64,000 nucleotides of DNA, taken from NCBI GenBank assembly GCA_026075535.2, contig AP026543.1, forward strand, positions 7,502,001-7,566,000, in the 5' to 3' direction. The notes under the pieces are model-generated. The model worked only from the letters and a program-made list of their open reading frames with translations, was not told the DNA's origin and made no database searches. Position 1 is the stretch's first letter, and each line of letters opens with the position of its first letter. Positions 31,139 to 43,748 of this stretch are shown here, one piece after another. Made by a program: the position numbers and the translations under genes. This DNA is from Tricholoma matsutake. Taxonomy: Eukaryota; Basidiomycota; Agaricomycetes; Agaricales; Tricholomataceae.

Positions 31139-31514
31139 TATAAGGGCAATCTTAGAGGCCACTTAATTAGTGGACTAGCAAAGGGAAATCCGAAGAGAAA
31201 ACTCTAAGGACCCCTTTGCCAATGCCCAGTATATGTGAAGATTGCAAAAATCAAATAATAGCCTAAAAATAGAAAAGGCAGAGATAGGCAGATCAAGGCC
31301 ACCAAATGACATCATACCAAGGGGTAGATGTTGGAAAGGGTACTCCACCTCTAAATATAAAACTGTCAATATGCACAAATGTGATAGAAAGGAAAACTAG
31401 TAATAAAATAAGGAAAAATCATAGGAAATAAAGAATAGGAGGAAATGAAGTGAGGAAAAATATAGGACGAACATAAAAAATAGGAGAAACACATGACCCC
31501 CTAGTCCCCTTACA
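31139..31514 (-). repeat. Solo LTR of the copy 1/copy 2 gypsy family
   Basis: It runs TATAAGGG to CCCCTTACA in minus orientation, with a perfect TSD GGTGC on both sides (31134-31138 and 31515-31519). It is 376 bp rather than 426. It retains only one of the two CTAGCAAAGGGAAATCCGAAG-type repeats found in the full LTR and has a different short segment near its U5 end. A solo LTR with a TSD shows that recombination between two LTRs removed the rest. Confidence 0.93.
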
Positions 31515-31595
31515 GGTGCCATGTTGATAGTGGTGGTTAGAAGTTAACCTTACAATTTTTCCAATTAACAAACAAACTTCCCAATTCAGACTCAA

Positions 31596-31787
31596 TAGAA
31601 GGAAGCCAGAGCTTCCAACACTTGAGACTCATGGGCACAGAAACATGTAAGGAACTAAGTATATTTCAAGGGGGGAAACTAAGATACAGTACAAGTACTC
31701 AAAGTGTAGACTATATATGAACAGAATAACATGTGATAATAGACATGCATGTGATAATGCAATGCTGATGTAAGAGGCACTCTTACA
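31596..31787 (-). repeat. 3' LTR of the outer LARD-like element
   Basis: 192 bp, aligned with the right LTR at 45964. It carries an 18-19-bp tandem duplication (GACATGCATGTGATAAT-type) that the other copy lacks. It starts TGTAAGAGTGCCTCTTAC on the minus strand. Confidence 0.88.
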
Positions 31788-32187
31788 CTCTCTCATACTC
31801 CAAAAAAATGACCAGGGGGGTAACAAGGTAAACATGGTCATGGTAACCAAAAATAACTTTATGTGTTTTTGCAAACACTGAGTCATAAGTGTGCTGACAA
31901 TGTTGGTCTTGATGAGGGCAGGTAAGGTCAATGACAGGCAAGGGCAAGGACAAGGATGGGCATGGCCAAGGACATGGATGGGGCTGGTGATGTGGATGGG
32001 GTTGGTGACATGGATGGGGCTGGTGATGTGGACAGGGCTGGTGACATGGATAGGGCTGGTGATGTGGATGGGGCTGGTGACATGGACAGGGCTGGTGATG
32101 TGGAAGGTGCAGGCACTGAATGGGTAACGACATGGCATCATCTAGCCCTGATGAGTAGGCATGGGGTTTGGATGCAGTGGTACAGGG
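31788..32187 (-). other. Interior of the outer element, 3' part
   Basis: This contains the polypurine tract (minus strand GGAGTATGAGAGAG just before the LTR) and an 18-bp minisatellite at 31970-32112. Long open frames here on both strands are products of the minisatellite and are not genes. Confidence 0.7.
31970..32112. repeat. 18-bp minisatellite, about 8 units
   Basis: The unit is GGTGAYRTGGAYRGGGCT. Units alternate between GACATGG and GATGTGG forms, giving a 36-bp higher-order period. Confidence 0.88.
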
Positions 32188-32193
32188 TGTAAG

Positions 32194-32619
32194 TATAAGG
32201 GCAACCTAAGCCTCTAGCAAAGGGAAATCTGAAGTTAAAATTATGCTACATAATACAGGGATTGGGGGTGCACCTAGCAAAGGGAAATCTGAAGAGAAAA
32301 CTCTAAGGATCCCCTTGCTGATGCCCAGTATATGTGAAGACGACAAAAATCAAATATAACCTAAAAATAGAAAAAGGCGGAGATAGGCGGATCAAGGCCG
32401 CCGAATGACATCATACCAAGGGGTATGTGTCGGAAGGGGTACTCCACCTCTAAATATAAAAGTGTCAACATATACAAACATGATAGCAAGGGAAAATTAA
32501 TAATAAAATCCGGAAAAATCATAGAAAATGAAGAATAGAAGGAAATGAGGTGGGGAAAAATATGGGATGAACATAAAAAATAGGAAAAACACACAGGGCA
32601 CCCCCCTAGTCCCCTTACA
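32194..32619 (-). repeat. 3' LTR of gypsy copy 2
   Basis: 426 bp. It differs from the 5' LTR (37815-38240) at six positions, 32230, 32270, 32290, 32446, 32569 and the site matching 37999, every one within a CpG of the other copy. Confidence 0.97.
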
Positions 32620-32630
32620 TCACCCCCTCT

Positions 32631-35600
32631 CTAAGATGCATTGCCCCGATGCATTCGAAATCGTATACGACCAAAGTCCGTGACTTGAATGCGACACGGT
32701 GCAGCAGTGTGCCATCGGTGGAATTCCTTGATTAACCGAGAGGCATTTACGTCAGACTCTTCGACCCATGAGTTCTCCTCATACCCATAACCCTTCCAAT
32801 GTACCAAATACTGGAGTTTTCCTCGACGCAAACAGCTGTCCAAGATTGACTCGACTTCATATTGGGGTTCTCCCTCGATCACTGTAGGTGGTGGTGGTGG
32901 GTGTGAATGGCATCCCGGGAACGGATCTGGGGGAGCTGGAAGCAATTTGACGACATGGAAGACGGGATGGAGTCTGGACATGGAGGCTGGGAGGCGTAGA
33001 CGATAGGCATGTGTTCCAACGCACTTGACAATGGGGAAAGGTCCCAAGAAGCGATGAGCGAGTTTCTTGGATGGACGTGTAGTGGAGATGTCACTGGAGT
33101 CAAGATAAACTCGATCACCAACCTTGTACTGAGGGGTTGGGGAGTGGCGCTGGTTGTAAAATTGCACCATGTCGTCCTTTGCCTTTGCTAAGGCTGCCCT
33201 TGCCTCCTCCAAGCTATCCCTCATGCGTTCTGTGAACTCATTCACTGTCTCGATGTGTGAGGGAGTTTGGCGAGGTTCAAATCCCATGCGTGGATGTCGT
33301 CCAGTGTCTAAGAGGAAAGGGGTCTGTTGAGTGGAAGCATGGACATGGTTGTTGTACCCGAACTCGGCCAAAGGAAGGAGATCATCCCAATTGTCCTGGC
33401 ATTTGTTGACAAAGAGGCGGATGTACTGCTCCAGTTCCTGGTTGACTCGCTCCGTCTGGCCATCAGTTTGTGGGTGATAAGCAGTTGAAGCGAGGAGTTT
33501 GATCCCCAGGAGTCGGTACAGCTCACGAGTGAACTCTGCCATGAACTGAGGGCCACGATCCGAGAGGAAGGCACCAGGAAGTCCATGTAATTTCCACACG
33601 TGGTGGAGGTAGAGTCGAGCGGCACCTAGGGCACTGACAGTGGTGTGAGTGGGAATGAAGTGAGCGTGTTTTCCCACTGAGTCAACTGTGCACATCACCG
33701 CATCAAACCCGTTTGACTCTGGCAATTCCACCACAAAGTCGATGCTGACAACATCCCAACGACTCTCTGGAACAGGAAGAGGGTGTAGCTCACCAATAGG
33801 CTTGCGATGAGGGACCTTGGTGCGTAAGCAAAGGTCACAAGTGCGACAATACTGACCAATGAGCCGTGACATTTGTGGCCACCAATAGTTCCGTGAGGTG
33901 AGCTCCAAGGTCTTCCAGCGTCTGGGGTGGCCAGCAATCTGTGAGTCATGGTGTTGGGATATGATGCGCCGGCGAAGGTCTGGGTCATTGGGAACATAGA
34001 TGCGATCCCTGAAATACAACAAGTCCTCCTTTTCAGCCCACTCTGCCGCATGTAAGGAAAGGGTCGATCCCTTCCTCAGTTCTTTAACAGCTCGGGCGAC
34101 AACATCCTCATGTAAACCGCTACGGTTTGCACGACGAATGTCATGTAGAATGTCCCGCTCCTCACCCTGGGGTACGATGCCTTCCAGTGCCCGAATGGTG
34201 AACAGGTCTGGCTGCAACAGCACAATGTTTTGGTTGTCACCGCTGCCATCCCCATGGTCTGCACATCGGGATAGGGCATCGGTCTTCCCCATGCTGCGAC
34301 CCGGACGGTGGTGCAAGGAGAAGTCGAATCTAGATAGATACAGGGACCAACGAGCTTGATGACGGTTCAATTTCTTGGCCGTCATGAAGTACTCAAGGTT
34401 CTTGTGATCCGTCCAAATTTCCACCTTGTGTTGGGCACCCTCGAGGAAGTGTCGCCACTCCTCAAGCGCACGCATTATCGCCAACATCTCCTTGTCATGG
34501 ATCTCGTAGTTTCTCTCTACAGCACTAAGGCTTTTGGAGTAGAACGCAACAGGATGCCACTTCTGGTCCTCCGGAGACTGCTGAGACAACACAGCACCCG
34601 TCGCAAAGTCAGAACTGTCGGCTTCTACATGAAAAGGACGCGAATCGTCAGCAAAGGTAAGGATCGGAGCGGAAGTGACCATCTCCTTAAGCTTTTCGAA
34701 TGCCTCCTGTTGTGCATTATCCCACCTCCATGCCTCCTTTCCTGTCAAGTCGAACAGCGGTCGTGCATGATGTGAGAAATCCTTGATAAAACACCGATAA
34801 AAATTGATGAAGCCCAGGAAAGACTGCACCTCCTTCTTGTTCGTGGGCATCAGCCAAGCTGTGACCCCGTTTACCTTGATAGGATCCATCTCCACTTGAC
34901 CCTCCGAGATAATCAGGCTGAGGTACTCGATCTTGGTCCTTTTGAACTCGCATTTGTCCTGACGAAGGTAGAGTTTGTACCGTCGAAGTCGCTCTAGGAC
35001 GAGGCGCGTGATGCGACGGTGCTCTTCAACCGTGCGAGTGAAGATGAGGATGTCATCGAGATAGATGCAGACAACGCCTTCGAGGATGAGGTCATGGAAG
35101 ATGTCATTCATCATGGTCTGAAAGGTGGCAGGGCTATTAGTAAGGCCAAAGAACATGACAAGCGGTTCAAAAAGACCACGGTTGGTACGAAAGGCTGCCT
35201 TCCACTCATCTCCCTCCTTTATCCTCACATTATTATAGCCCCAATGGACATCGAGCTTGGTGAAGTATCAGGCTCCACAGAGCTGGTTTATGAGTTCGGA
35301 GATGAGGGGTAGTGGGTAGCGATTTTTGACCATGATGTTGTTGAGTCTTCTGTAGTCTTGAACCGGTCGAAGTGAGCCATCCTTCTTCTTGACAAAGAAA
35401 AAGGGAGAGGCCATGGGTGACTTCGATGGTCGAATACGTCCAGAGGCCAGGTGCTTGTCGATGAACTGGTCAAGCTGCCGTTGTTCCTCCGGAGAGAGAG
35501 GATAGACCTTGCAGGATGAAGGGGTTGCGCCGGGGGTGAGTTCGATCGCGTGATCCCATGGCTTACGCGCAGGAAGAGAGTCGAATGACTCCTTGGAGAA

Positions 35601-36537
35601 CACGTCTTCAAACTCATGGAGATGAGGGAGTAAGGAGTTAGTAGAGGATTTAGCAGCATTGTTTTTGTGGAAGGCCTCGGCGAGGCATTGGGATATGTTC
35701 GATGTGGCACACACCTCATGCGATGAGTGAATCGCAGTGTAGAAGATCCGATCACCCTCCTCCACTTCCTCTGGGTCCTCATCATCATCATCCGAGTCCG
35801 GCATTAGATCAGGAACCCCTTCCAATTCCACTTCAGGTATAGGCAGGGGTCCAGCACGACACTTCTGAGTTCGTCGTATTGCCGCCTGCTGTCCACGACG
35901 TTCTTGCCTGGCTTCTGTGAAACACGTCCGACAGTGGGATGGACATCGGCTCATGGTAACCTCCCCGGTGCGCCAGTCGACCTCTGGGTTATGGTCTCGA
36001 AGCCATGGATATCCCAAAATCGCCTTTTGCTTTCCTAATTGAGTGACAGCAAAAAGGGCACGCTCACTATGATCTTTGTAATGGAGAACCAGGTCTGCAA
36101 CCTCTCGGATGGCACCAGCTTCATTTGGGGATCCATCCACATTATATACAGGTATCAGACGTGAGAGTGAGCGAGTATTTAGACGATGTTGTTGTACCAG
36201 ATGGGAATCGATGAAGAGACCAGTCGCACCAGAGTCCAGGAGCGCAGAGACACCGAGTATCTGTCCAGTGTCAGTTGTCTGCAGTTCGATGGCTAGGTTT
36301 AAGGAATGTGCAGAGGGAGTGGATGCCACAATATACTTGCGTGGTAGTTTATGCTCCCATGATTTAATTTTGGGACGTGGAGTAGAAGGAGAGATGGGGA
36401 GAGCAGGTACGTCTTTAGCCAACTTCGAAGGGTCAGAGAGGGGAGCAGTCACAGAAATGGATTCATTCTCCAGGGATTCAACTGACAAGACTTCAAAGCG
36501 GTTATGGACAGGCAGTGAGGGCGTACAATTCACTCGC
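32631..36537 (-). pseudogene. pol: Pol of gypsy copy 2; one in-frame stop
   Basis: The same domains as copy 1 are present in order, in one continuous frame from about 36537 to the stop at 32631. A TGA at about 35273 replaces the Arg codon CGA in GARYFTKLD just before the RT core. There is no frameshift at the site broken in copy 1. The active-site motifs YLDDILIF, the integrase HHCC and D-D-E, and the chromodomain are intact. Many missense changes are Arg to Cys, His or Trp, as expected from CpG transition. Confidence 0.93.
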
Positions 36538-37648
36538 TGCGAATAGGAAAATCCTGCTCCTCTACAACTTCCAGCTTAACCTCCTCTGCAACTTGATCCT
36601 TCGCTTCCTCAACATCTACAAGTGCCAACAAATCTTGCAGGAGTTTGTCTCATCCCTCGGGGGTGAGCATGCGGATATCCTGACGATGGGGACACGCTCC
36701 AGCCCTGTGTCCAGGTTCCCCACAACAGTAGCAGAGATCCAACTTACGTACACGGCTGCGGGCTGCATCAACATCCATTGGTACTGGGATATTGATGGCT
36801 GGTGTGGGAGTTTGATGAGCAGGAATGGGGTTAGGGCGGGGGAGGCTTCGATTGAAGGTGTAGGGTGTATGAGTGGTAGTTGGAGCACGGAATGCAGCAT
36901 TAAACGCCGCATTTGTGAGTCGGTTCTCGTCACAGAGTGAAGCAGCTTCATACCAAGCAAGGATATCATCGTCCACTGGGCGCCCTTCCAACATCTGTGC
37001 AATCTGGTCCTGAATTTCTCGGTTGAGCCCCCATCGGAACTTCACCACTACTGGTAACCCACTCCCATACCCTGCCATGTCCACCAAATCCTTGAACTCA
37101 TCGATATAGTCGTCCATGGATCGATGTCCCTGGTGGTAAGTGGATGACTCAAGTCATGTCACTGCTCAGTGGCGTTCATTGAGGGGGCAGAAGTGGCGTA
37201 CGAACTCAGCTCGAAAGTCACCCCAAGTGGAGAAAGGTAGAGAACTGAGTTCTTTAGTTTGACGTAGGATACGGTCCACATAGAGATAGGCACGTTCAGA
37301 TTTCATGTATGTGAAGGCCCAATAAATTTTTGCAGCCTCATCGATGAATTGATGCGACTGGAGACTAATGTATAACTCACAGGAATTAAGGAATGCACGT
37401 CCCTGCGCACGTGCACCATTAAATTCAGTGGGGGGGGACGGTTTGATCTGGGCATGTTCCTTAGTGGACGTGTTTGGCAAAACGTCGTTGTTGGGTGCGC
37501 TTGGAGTCGTGAAGGGGGAACTATTAGTCGTAGGGTTAGCCTGGAGGGTCCTAACGAAGTTTTCAATCGTAGATTTAAGCGAGTCAATTTGCGCGAGCAT
37601 TCCGGAAACGTCGCTTTCAAGCGCATCGAAGCGTTCTGATGCATCCAT
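36534..37648 (-). pseudogene. gag: Gag of gypsy copy 2; three CpG-derived stops
   Basis: It starts at ATG 37648 and matches the 372-aa Gag of copy 1. TGA replaces CGA at the codons for NERHRAVTRLE (two stops near 37150-37165) and at TPEGRDE (near 36649). The zinc knuckle reads CYCCGEPGHRAGAC, Arg to Cys but with ligands kept. Gag is thus cut after about 160 residues. Confidence 0.93.
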
Positions 37649-37814
37649 GTCACTAGGGAGCGCGTTTGGCGAAAATGGCGGCGCGATAAAGGCGAGAGTA
37701 TCTGGAACGGTGTGTAGGGACTCTGTGGAGCTTTGGGAAGTGTCGTCCAGTCCGTACCTGCCTATTTTGGGCAGCGCGTTCGCGATTTTCGGGCCTTAGG
37801 GGAGAGTTTTCTAC

Positions 37815-38240
37815 TATAAGGGCAACCTAAGCCTCTAGCAAAGGGAAATCCGAAGTTAAAATTATGCTACATAATACAGGGATTGGGGGCGCACCTAGCA
37901 AAGGGAAATCCGAAGAGAAAACTCTAAGGATCCCCTTGCTGATGCCCAGTATATGTGAAGACGACAAAAATCAAATATAACCTAAAAATAGAAAAAGGTG
38001 GAGATAGGCGGATCAAGGCCGCCGAATGACATCATACCAAGGGGTATGTGTCGGAAGGGGTACTCCGCCTCTAAATATAAAAGTGTCAACATATACAAAC
38101 ATGATAGCAAGGGAAAATTAATAATAAAATCCGGAAAAATCATAGAAAATGAAGAATAGAAGGAAATGAGGTGGGGAAAAATATGGGACGAACATAAAAA
38201 ATAGGAAAAACACACAGGGCACCCCCCTAGTCCCCTTACA
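37815..38240 (-). repeat. 5' LTR of gypsy copy 2
   Basis: 426 bp in minus orientation, followed on the right by the TSD GTAAG and the remainder of the host LTR. It has lost one CpG (at 37999) relative to the 3' LTR. Confidence 0.97.
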
Positions 38241-38245
38241 GTAAG

Positions 38246-38433
38246 AGTACCTCTTACGCAACATCTACCACGTTACCTTTTCCTTACTTAACCTACATGA
38301 TCACGCCACAGTCACGTGGCCACAGATCATTATCGTACGATGTAAACCAATAGCCTCATCTTCAAAAATTCATACTATCATCTTGTTTACATCATTTCAT
38401 CCTTTGAGTGTAGAGAGTACCAACACTCTTCCA
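38246..38433 (+). repeat. 5' LTR (main part) of the second-family gypsy
   Basis: 188 bp here plus the six bases at 32188-32193 make 194 bp, matching the 3' LTR at 43749-43942. It ends CTCTTCCA and is followed by CTTTTTTTT, where a primer site would lie. Confidence 0.93.
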
Positions 38434-38881
38434 CTTTTTTTTAAACACAATCTTGGTTGAAGTGTGGTACCCTAGCTAGACATCTCCATACATCTCGGAC
38501 GACAACATAGACCACACCGTGATATCATCCCCGCTTCATCAAAACACCAAACCATTCTCGCCGGTTACAAACAGCGATACCACATTCCCCTATTGTATTC
38601 ACCACACCCACGCTGTCATGGAAGTCTCAGCGAGAACCCTCAGAAGCCTGAAACCACAAACTTCTTGGATGCGCTGTTATCTCTGCAGAGCCAAACGCTG
38701 ATGCATTTTGCAGAAATACTCCACTGCGACCCACTCAGCTGTACTATATAAGTGACGTGTCAAAAGCGATAACTTGCCTTACCCGCCAATTTTTGACCCC
38801 CCCCCCCAAACCCCATCCTGAACAAGCAAACATAAATCCTGATCTTGCAAACTGTCTCACCAACTGACATCCCTGACACCC

Positions 38882-41800
38882 TTGATGACTCGCAGTCGTA
38901 TGTGCCGCCAGCAAGCGGAACACGCACATACACCAGATTCCTCACCGCTCTCCTTGCCACCCTTGTCCAGTCCACCCGCTTCCCCCAACAACCTTGAAAA
39001 TGTAGCACCACCCACACCTGAACTGATACCACGTCCCCGACTGTCAAATCTCACAGACAAATCAGACGACGATCACCTTCCCCTGCCAACCTCCATGGCA
39101 CCTATCATAGACCCCCTATATGCGCTTGCAGAAATCCAACAAAGCTCACCAAATATGGCACCTATTCTTTCTCCAGGCAGCCTTACAATCCCAGTGCTTC
39201 ACACCTTTGAAACTGTGTGTCGACGTTACTTCGCAAATAAAGAGATCACTGCTGATGACCAGGTTGGGAAAATCCTGTATAACTTCGAATCTGCTACTAT
39301 TCAGTTTGGGTCCTTGCGGAAGAGGACCACCTCGCGACGTTAACCTTCAAAGTCTTTATGACCAAGTTCAAACTCAAGTTCCTCGCACGCTCATGGGAAG
39401 ACGAACTCATACAAGACCAGATCTGCTTCCAATCCATGACACCATTCCTCACCTGGGTCAACAAAGTACAGAACGCAAACAATGAACTCCACGCTGCAGG
39501 CTCCACATACTATATTCCCACTACCAACCTCCGTAAACATCTTGTACCTCGTCTTTCACCTGCCCTCAAGCACTTGTACAATGGCAACAATGGCATTCCA
39601 CCAGGTGCTACAGTAGGTATGTTGGACACCATCGCCACCTTGAAGGAATGGCAAGAGAGAGTTCACCTTCTGGAACAAGACCTCAACGTATGTCGCTCGC
39701 AATGGGTTGCCAAAGCCAAAAAGCCCAAACCTGCAACTGCAAACGGCACTCCCAATACTGCTCCTGCTGCACCCAATACTATCATATACAACACCACACC
39801 CATTCCCCGTCTCACCGATGAGGAGAAGACCCTCCTCTCACTACACCTGGGATGTTTCAAATGCTGAACCTTCTATGCCGGCCACATCTCGCCAAACTGC
39901 AAAATCACCAGATGCACCCTCAAAGCGTGCAGGAATGTCACCCCGGAGAATGCCGCTAAAGCAAAAGCAGCCTTTGAGAAGAACCAAGCAACCACACACA
40001 TCACGGCGGTCTTTGAAGACAGCGACAACAAAGACTATTTTGAGGACTGTGAAGAACAAGGCGAAGGAGATGAGTACGTGCCATGCCCTTTTTCTTTCCC
40101 TGAACATCTGTGATGGACTTGTTGCATCGATGCTCCCTTCACCTGTGCACCCACTCCTGTTTCTGCACTAATCGATCATGGATCTCCCCCAGTACTGATT
40201 TCTAGTGAACTCGTCGACATCCTAGGACTCGTTGCAAAGCCATTATTCAAACCACTTTCCGTTTCAGCCGCGTTTAGAAAAGAGAAGAGAAAACCGGACT
40301 CTAGATTGTTACTGTCCCAGTATTGTAGACTATATATTCAATCACCCAACGCTGTATGGAAGTCAAAAGCAATCAACGCCATCATTTGCCCAGAGTTACA
40401 CACCAACCTCATTCTCGGCCTCGACTTCCTTTCCAGGAATCAAATTGTTGTTGATGCACACCTTCGTACCGTCATCAACAAAACTACGGGTTATGACCTT
40501 CTAAATCCACCTGATCCTACCATACATAAGAAACAGCCTATGAAGTCACCTCACAAACATCGCAAAGAACAACTACATCTCCTTAAGAGTGGCCAAGAAC
40601 AAAGCCGAAAAATACGAAAACTCGTACACCTTGAATTGAAAATGTTATTCGACGAAAACCCAGAACGCTTTGACATGGAACCATACACCACTGGACCTGC
40701 ATGTGTCATTGCAGCAGTGCATACGAGGATCACAGAACTGGCAAGCATAGCTGAGTTGCTACACCTTGACAAATCTTTCAAAACAAAATACAAAGACCGT
40801 TTTCCTTCAGACATTCCTCATGTACGCGACCTGCCAACAGATGTATACCACCACATTGAACTGCAACCTGGCGCACCAGTCTCTGTCGCACGCGCATACG
40901 GATGCCCACAAAAGTACCATGCAGGGTGGAAAACTTTAATTGAACAACACCTTGCTGCTGGCTGTATTCGTCCATCATCATCCCCTTATGCATCCCCTTC
41001 TTTCATCATCCCGAAAGCTGACCGCACAGTCCTGCCATGTTGGGTAAATGACTACCGACACCTCAACCGTCTGACAGTTCCAGACAACTACCCCTTACCA
41101 CGAATCGACGACATCCTTGCAGATTGCATGAAAGGCAAAATCTGGGGGAAAATCGACATGACCAACTCATTCTTTCAGACACTGGTACACCCTGACCATG
41201 TCAAATACACTGTGACTCTAACCCCCTTTGGCCTCTGGGAATGGGTAGTCATGCCAATGGGCTTGAGAAACTCACCGGCAACACATCAATGTCGTGTCAC
41301 ACTGGCTCTAAAAGACCTCATCGGCTGAATCTGCCACATTTACCTCGACAACATCATAATATGGTCGTCATCGGTAGCAGAACACAAGAAGAACATTGCG
41401 GCCATCCTCGAAGGGCTCAAGGTCGCCAACCTTTACTGCTCTCAGAAAAAGTCAATGCTGTTCTCGACAGAAGTGGATTTTTTAGGACACCACATCTCTA
41501 CACAAGGCATTGAAGCGGACTCCTCGAAAGTAGCCAGAATTCTTAATTGGCCTGCACCAACCACCGCTAAACATGTAAGGCAATTCTTGGGCCTTGTGCG
41601 TTACATCAGCGCATTCCTACCATCCCTCGCAGAACATACCACTATCCTGACTCTGCTCACAAGGAGGGAATGTAACACCATTTTCCCTGCATGGACAAGC
41701 ACACATCAGTATGTGTTTGATGCAATCAAATGATTAGTCGTAAGCAGGGACTGCCTAACGACCATTGACCACGAAAATCCTAGCGGAAACAAGATCTTTG

Positions 41801-43716
41801 TGACATGCAATGCTAGCAAGCATCGAACAGGGGCTGTACTGGCCTTCGGACCAACCTGGGAGACTGCTCGCCCTGTGGCTTTCAAAAGCCGACAACTTAA
41901 CAGCGCAGAATGAAACTACCCGGTACATGAACAGGAAATGTTATCTATCATGCGCACATTGCAGAAATGGCGTGTGGACCTCCTCGGTACTCACATCAAC
42001 ATATATACAGATCATAAAATGCTACAGAACTTCGATTTCCAATGAGACCTGTCCCAACGCCAAGCACGATGGATGGAATACCTGTCCCAATTCGAATACA
42101 CAATAACTTACATCAACGGAGATCGGAACACCGTCATGGACGCATTGTCATGACTACCAGATACTGTTGATGATCCTCCCGCATCCCTATCCATCGCATC
42201 CATCTTCACCATCGAGTCAGACCCAAAACTAATCAGGAGAGTAAAGAAAGGTTACCATCATGACAACTGGTGCTCAAGCATTCTCGACAATCTCAAGTGT
42301 GGTGTCATAGACAAGAAACTACAGATCACCCTCCAACATGGACTTCTCTTCATTGGGTCAAGGCTAATCATACCGAAATACAAAAACCTACGCAAGCATC
42401 TTTTCCAACTAGCGCATGACAACCTTGGCCATTTCGGGGCCGACAAATCATATTCAGCATTGAGGGAGGACTTCTACTGGCCGAACATGCAGAAAAACCT
42501 TCTCAAGGGATACATCCCCTCTTGCCCCGACTGTCAACGAAACAAATCACTGACATCCAAACCTACCAGCCCACTACACCCCCTCCCCATCCCAGATCAC
42601 CGTTTCGAGTCAGTTACACTTGATTTTGTTGGACCACTGCCAACAGATGATGGCTTTGATTCGATTGTCACCATGACCAACTGTTTGGGCGCCAACATTC
42701 AAATTGCACCATGCAAAACGACGATGACCACAGAAGAGTTTGCATCACTCTTCTTTGACCGTTGGTACTGCGAAAATGGGTGCCCCATTGAAATCATCAC
42801 AGACCGCGACAAACTGTTTGTGTCAAAATTCTGGAAAGCCTTGATGAAACTCACTGGGATAAACCATAAAATGACGACCGCTTACCACCCTCAAACAGAT
42901 GGAGCATCTGAACGTTCAAATAAAACAGTAATCCAAGCTCTGCGGTTCCATGTCGAATGCAACCAACATGGCTGGGTAAAAGCTCTTCCGAAAGTGCGTT
43001 TTCATATCATGAACACCTTAAATGTGTCCACAGGGTTTTCCCCATTCATCTTAAAAACTGGACACTCACCACGACTCCTGCCACTGTTTGTTAAAACCCC
43101 AGCAAATACCTCTGAAGAAGGTGCAGACAACACCACCGCTTGTTCACTTGCAACAGAGTTCATCAACTTGATCGAATCACTCACGCTGGCAGCTAAAGAC
43201 AATTTGTTGACATTGAAAATCACACAAGCTCACTTTGCCAACCTGGATTGCAATGGGGAACCAAAATATCAAGTTGGGGACCAGGTATTGCTAGCAACAG
43301 CTCACCAGCGACGTGAATACATGCAAAGCAGGGACAGACAGGTCGCAAAGTTCATGCCTCGCTACAACGGACCGTACCAAATCATGCAGGCATTCCCTGA
43401 AGATTCCACTTATCGCTTACAACTCCCTCCCACATCCAAAGTACACCCGAACTTCCATGTATCACAATTACAACCTTTTCTCGCGAACGACGATGAAAGC
43501 TACCCTGGTCGCATGAAAACAATGCCAGGACTGATTGTCACCCCAGAAGGCAATACTGAATACTTCATCAACAAACTACTGGACTGTCGGCCACAAGGTT
43601 GAGGCAAGCAATACCTTGTCCAATGGTTAGGCTATGGCCCTGAACACAACATCTGGTTGCCAAGGAGTGAACTTGTGGAAACAGAGGCCCTTGAAAATTT
43701 TGAACGAAACACCTAG
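38882..43716 (+). pseudogene. Gag-Pol of the second-family gypsy, heavily decayed
   Basis: Gag begins near 38882 (MTRSRMCRQQAEHAHTP) and shifts frame near 39305. It ends with a damaged CCHC knuckle (GCFKC, stop, FYAGHISPNC). Pol follows: retropepsin with DHG in place of DSG (ALIDHGSPP), then RT with ELQPGAPV and NYPLPRIDDIL. The RT active site is YLDN instead of YLDD. RNase H (VTCNASKHRTG, TDHKMLQNF), the integrase zinc finger (HDNLGHFG to CPDCQRNK), core (TDRDKLFVSKFW, ASERSNKTV) and a chromodomain-like end (YLVQWLGYGPEHNIW) follow. Stops are mostly TGA at former CGA. The two catalytic-site changes and stops make it dead. Confidence 0.92.
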
Positions 43717-43748
43717 GAGACAGACAAATTTTTGGGAGCATGAGAGGG

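Larger units (their letters stand above)
32194..38240 (-). mobile_element. Ty3/gypsy chromovirus copy 2, inverted relative to copy 1
   Basis: 6,047 bp, same family as copy 1, with LTRs at 32194-32619 and 37815-38240 and a perfect TSD GTAAG (32189-32193 and 38241-38245). It entered six bases inside the 5' LTR of the second-family gypsy. Differences from copy 1 are mostly CG to TG or CA. Coding lesions are TGA stops derived from CGA. Older than copy 1 by LTR divergence. Confidence 0.97.

Noticed and set aside
31891..32192. Open frames encoding GDMDGA or STSPAL repeats
   Set aside because: They are read-outs of an 18-bp minisatellite in several frames, not a gene.
34356..34775. Open frame antisense to gypsy copy 2 pol (and its twin at 21375-21794)
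   Set aside because: It is the reverse shadow of the conserved RNase H coding strand. It appears in both copies only because the sense strand is shared.
17911..38240. Segmental duplication as the origin of gypsy copies 1 and 2
   Set aside because: Each copy has its own perfect TSD (GTGGC and GTAAG) and different flanks, so they are independent insertions.
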